Shown here one piece after another: positions 60,595-64,000 of a DNA stretch of 64,000 nt. The stretch's first letter is position 1; each line of letters begins with the position of its first letter. Position numbers and translations under genes: made by a program. The notes under the pieces were generated by a model, which was given only the letters and a program-made list of their open reading frames with translations, was not told the origin of the DNA and ran no database searches. This DNA is from Takifugu bimaculatus. Its lineage: Eukaryota; Chordata; Actinopteri; Tetraodontiformes; Tetraodontidae. The DNA is taken from positions 1,700,480 through 1,764,479 of the forward strand of contig CP034976.1 of assembly GCA_004026145.2 (NCBI GenBank). The letters are read 5' to 3'.

Positions 60595-61781
60595 GTTTGT
60601 CTCACAAGGGAAACCCACTCTCTATTATGGATCTGCTAGGACCTTGACCTTCATCAGGAGGCCTCTCGGGTTTATCTTGTCATGACTGTTTGGCCAAGTT
60701 GGCCTTTAGCTTTGTCCACCGCTCAACCCGCCATTGACCTTTTGGAGATATTACCAACTCCACCTGTCCACAGGATTGGAAAGCTAATGTGGTAGCCCTC
60801 TGAGGCTGACACCTATGAGGGATGGTTTAAAAAAAACACAAGAGTTGTAACCTCCAACCCTGGACACACTTCAGGGATTCTTGTGTTGGACCCACGGCCA
60901 TAAATCAGCAGAAAATGTAATTGACAGTCATTGGTGGAGAGAGAAACAGAACTGTCAGAAGATCTTCTCTCAGTGCAGGAGAACATGCTGACAGAAGGCT
61001 GATGTGATCTCGAGCCCCCGTGTGGCCACTTTCACTGGCATCACATTCATCCCCAGCCACCTTCTGAGCCCGAGCGAGCTGGGATTGATTAGAGCTTTGA
61101 CTGCAGCTCAGCGCAGCTCAACAAATTGTCGCAGTTCTGTTTGTTTTAATGAGCGGAGCAGGATGGTCTTTGATGGGACTCCTCTCACTCTTAAACCCTC
61201 TCAGATAATAACAGTAGCTCCGCTTCAGCGGCCCTATGGGCAGCATCACGTAGTTGACATTTGGAAACCGGCCCTCTCGCTGACGTGTTTGCCCCCGGAG
61301 CGGCCCGTGTGCCAGGCTGGTGCTGTGCACCTGCAGACCTCCCTCAGCTCTGCCTGCGTTCAGATTACAGGCTCCTCACTTTGGAGCTCCACACTTATTA
61401 TTTAACTCTCTGAACTGTGCCTGCTGACATTCTGCTAAGTTGTACTTGAGTGAGCAAATGCCCGATACCGTTTATGGATTTAGTTTGTGTGGAAATGCTG
61501 GATTTGGTGACGTGTAAAGGTTCATGTCTTCATCCCTCTTGGCTCTGAGCTCTGTTTTCCAACTATGCTGGCACCTTGCACGTGCAGGGTGCACGGCTGC
61601 TCCTGTGGACGAGGTTTGTCCTTGTTCTCCTGTCGTTTGGTGAGTGGCAGGTGGCCGAGGGCTGCGGCGCCTTCTCCATTAGGACCGCTGTAATCGGCAG
61701 GTGCTGTGACTGGGCCGTAGCACCTGTCTTCACGTTGGGCCACATCTCCCTGTTATTCTGACTTTCTCTGTCTCCTTCCAG
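60595..61781 (+). other. ascc3: ascc3 intron between third and fourth coding exons
   Basis: A 1,187-bp intron with a GTTTGT donor and a TCCTTCCAG acceptor. The 133-codon frame at 61,004-61,405 inside it has no recognisable domain and no splice sites of its own. Confidence 0.88.
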
Positions 61782-61899
61782 CTGTTTGAGCTGCTGGGTC
61801 CAGAAGGTTTGGAGATGATCTCAACTCTCCTTCAGAAGAGGCTGGAGGTGGTCAGCTCGCTCGCCAACGTCCCACCAGACAGGAGCAGTTACACAGCAG
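61782..61899 (+). CDS. ascc3: ascc3 fourth coding exon (residues 272-310)
   Basis: A 118-bp exon, phase 0 in and phase 1 out, between TCCTTCCAG and GTCAGA. It reads LFELLGPEGLEMISTLLQKR and LEVVSSLANVPPDRSSYTA. Human ASCC3 has LFELLGPEGLELIEKLLQNR at the same place, directly after ...DELQDE. It is still part of the N-terminal region before the first helicase cassette. It is the last ascc3 exon I can see; the next, with the LQDNCKKILG-type segment, should lie beyond 64,000. Confidence 0.95.
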
Positions 61900-64000
61900 G
61901 TCAGACTTCATCCCTCCCTTCACCGTTCTTTCACTTGATTCGTAATTGAACTTACTGTTGTCTGTTTTAGCTTGCTTAGCTTAACTTTGGAAGAGCTTTT
62001 CTAAAATCCAGTCTAATGACAACAGACTGTAGGGACACAGAGGAAGTCACCTGACTCACGTCAGTTGCGTCATCGTCGAGCCCGCTGACAGGTCGCAATG
62101 ACCAATTCAGTTCAGCTTTATTTATATCGCATCTATTCCAATCAAACTAGTTTTCTCGGCAGTTTGACAGCATGATTTACAGAATCTAAAACTGTTTGTT
62201 CTAGCTAAAACCGCAGCCTCCCTGTAAAGACCAGTGTATTATTGATTAAATCTGTGAAGGCGCCCCAGAAAGAGGGCCATTTATTTCTGCCCCCTCTGTT
62301 GAGTAAAACTGTACGATGCTGTTGAATGGAGGTGAAAACGAGCGGCTTCTTCTGCTCTGTGCTGGTTCTCTCGACCTGTCAGCCGTCCTGCCGGCTCAGA
62401 GGTTGGCCGAGTTACTGTGAGATGAAGTTGTGTGAGTGTTGCAGGGCTTTGCTGGCTGAGCTCTACCTGCTTGTCTTTGTTAGGGAATCCCCCAGCTCCA
62501 TCATAAGCCAATCCTGTGTCTCGACCCCATTTCCTTTGTCCTAAGGTTCATTAGGTTCTGCCGTTAATCCAGAGAGGGTGAGCGTGCTGCCGTTGGAAAT
62601 GGCGGCGGAGCGATAAGGATGGATAATGTTGCTCTGCCAGAGCTCTGTGATCCGTGTGTAAGGTAGACATCAAAGCAGCTGCAGATTAGACCAGAGACTT
62701 CTTGCTTTGTCACCATAATCCCAGCACTTATTTCAAGTCACAAATCCTTCAGGGTATTTTCAACTTTAGATTCCCTGAATTTAGATCTTAAAAGTGGTGA
62801 CTGGGTCATCCTGTGACCTGATGAAGAGTTCTGTTCATTCATTTAGAGGTTTAAAAGTCTACCAAGACTTTAATCCACAAGTCACTTTAAACAGTTAAAT
62901 GAAGCCATGTGTATTAACCCAGTCATGAGAAATGCTCTCACATTTACATAGTTATAGGGCAGAAATGTGCTGCTGTTGTTCCCACAAATCTGTTGAGCTC
63001 AAAGTCCACAGACACTCTTATGAAGTTCCTCAGTGGGATTCAGGGGCGCTGCTATTAGTTACTCCTGTAGAGTATTAAAACTGGGGAGCAGAACCAAAGA
63101 GGCAGGTGCACTGATCAAAAACCTCACCTTAACTGCCAAATACATTATATTTTAGCTGTCGTCCACTTCAGGAAGAGTGAACGCTCGGGATTTTGGACAC
63201 CCGCTGCTCTCACCCATGAGTCTGCTACCATCTTGCTGTTGACTCGGATCTGGGTGGCGTTTTACCTTCAAGTTGTGAAAGTGATAAAGTGAGATCAGAA
63301 GCAGAGGGATCCAGATCAGGTTAAAAACACGGCGTCAACTCCGTCCTTCACCTCCTCTGATGTCTCTGAGGCTGGGGACTGGTGTTGGGTCGTGTCCTGA
63401 AATGGTGCCTCATTCGTTTAACTGATTTCTAAACGTGTACGACCACGTGGCAGAATAACTTCAGTCATTACAGGAAGGCGACGCTGCTGCTCATCTGGCA
63501 GAAGCTGCTGCTGCTCCCTCCACCAGCCTCTTTAGGGCGAGGCTATAAAATGCACAATGTGGTGCACGTGGCCCGTGGACAATAGTTCTGTCACAAATTT
63601 AACAACACGCTGGGGTCAGTGTTGGGCTGCCAAACACTTTCTGCCAGCCGGCATCGCTAGCACTGATCACAGGATGTGAGGGATCAGATCGGGACTTTTA
63701 TGGGACCGTATCTTTAAATCCTTTGCTTAGGCTGAGTAGGTGAATGAGTTGGATAGCAGAAAACTGCATTTCACCACTTTCCGAGGCTGTCTGAAACGAC
63801 ATGAACACGAATCGGTCAGTGCTGGAGTTTAGCCAGGATGAGCCGGTGAACTGAAGCTGTCTCATATAGGAAACAGGCGGGACTGCATCAGCCTGACCCA
63901 TGTCAGGGAAATCTTCTGCCACGCGTCCAGAAAGGAAAAGGCTTCCTGATGATGTAAAGGCTGCACTTGCACTCTCACACATGAAAACCTTGAAAGGACT
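61900..64000 (+). other. ascc3: ascc3 intron (partial) to window end
   Basis: The sequence after the GTCAGA donor shows no exon matching the next part of ASCC3. Apart from the possible repeat at 62,101-62,190 it is unique-looking. Open frames of up to 94 codons (63,698-63,982, minus) have no recognised domain. Confidence 0.7.
62101..62190 (+). mobile_element. Possible end of a common teleost interspersed repeat
   Basis: ATTCAGTTCAGCTTTATTTA followed by TATCGC is close to the TTCAATTCAATTTTATTTATATAGCGCC sequence that is extremely frequent in fish genomes as a transposon-derived terminus. Only this end is recognisable and the right boundary is a guess. Confidence 0.4.

Noticed and set aside
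1..64000. CRISPR array, prokaryotic operon or other bacterial system
   Set aside because: The direct repeats are tandem without spacers, and the genes are spliced vertebrate genes.

Overview
The window is vertebrate nuclear DNA, almost certainly from a teleost fish with a fairly compact genome. Two multi-exon genes are supported, in head-to-head orientation. On the minus strand, positions 46,873 down to 11,660 carry the first six coding exons of grik2 (kainate-type ionotropic glutamate receptor subunit GluK2). On the plus strand, from about 57,530 onward, lie a probable non-coding first exon and the first four coding exons of ascc3 (helicase subunit of the ASC-1 complex). Both genes run off the window: grik2 to the left after exon 6 (none of its ligand-binding, channel or membrane exons are here) and ascc3 to the right after coding exon 4 (no helicase motif is here). 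The two genes are also neighbours on human 6q16, so this is conserved vertebrate synteny with a short intergenic gap of about 11 kb.

Layout. 1-11,659: grik2 intron 6, no exon seen, several minisatellites. 11,660-19,772: grik2 exons 6, 5, 4, 3 and 2 with short introns; intron 5 is two-thirds a CATC tetranucleotide array and intron 3 holds an 850-bp telomere-like array. 19,773-46,773: grik2 intron 1, full of minisatellites (24-bp, 36-bp, a 1-kb purine tract, CAGA arrays), a LINE relic, a tRNA-like repeat relic, two adjacent perfect hairpins and several low-GC blocks that look like candidate conserved non-coding elements. 46,774-46,873: grik2 exon 1 with signal peptide. 46,880-48,560: GC/CpG-rich probable grik2 promoter and 5' leader. 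48,600-57,500: intergenic DNA with a long near-perfect palindrome, an antisense LINE relic, a GGACA/GGAAA array and a low-GC block before ascc3. 57,510-61,899: ascc3 promoter, leader exon and coding exons. 61,900-64,000: ascc3 intron.

Exon boundaries were fixed by hand from GT/AG sites, reading phase and continuity with the remembered mammalian proteins. All ten coding exons join in frame: 312 codons for grik2; 310 codons plus one base for ascc3. The two genes have no known joint pathway: GluK2 is a synaptic cation-channel subunit, whereas ASCC3 acts in alkylation repair and in splitting collided ribosomes. I found no sign of an undescribed system. What deserves a second look is non-coding: hairpins and palindromes, repeat arrays flanking a skippable 54-nt exon, a telomere-like array, a possible upstream ORF in ascc3 and candidate regulatory blocks.
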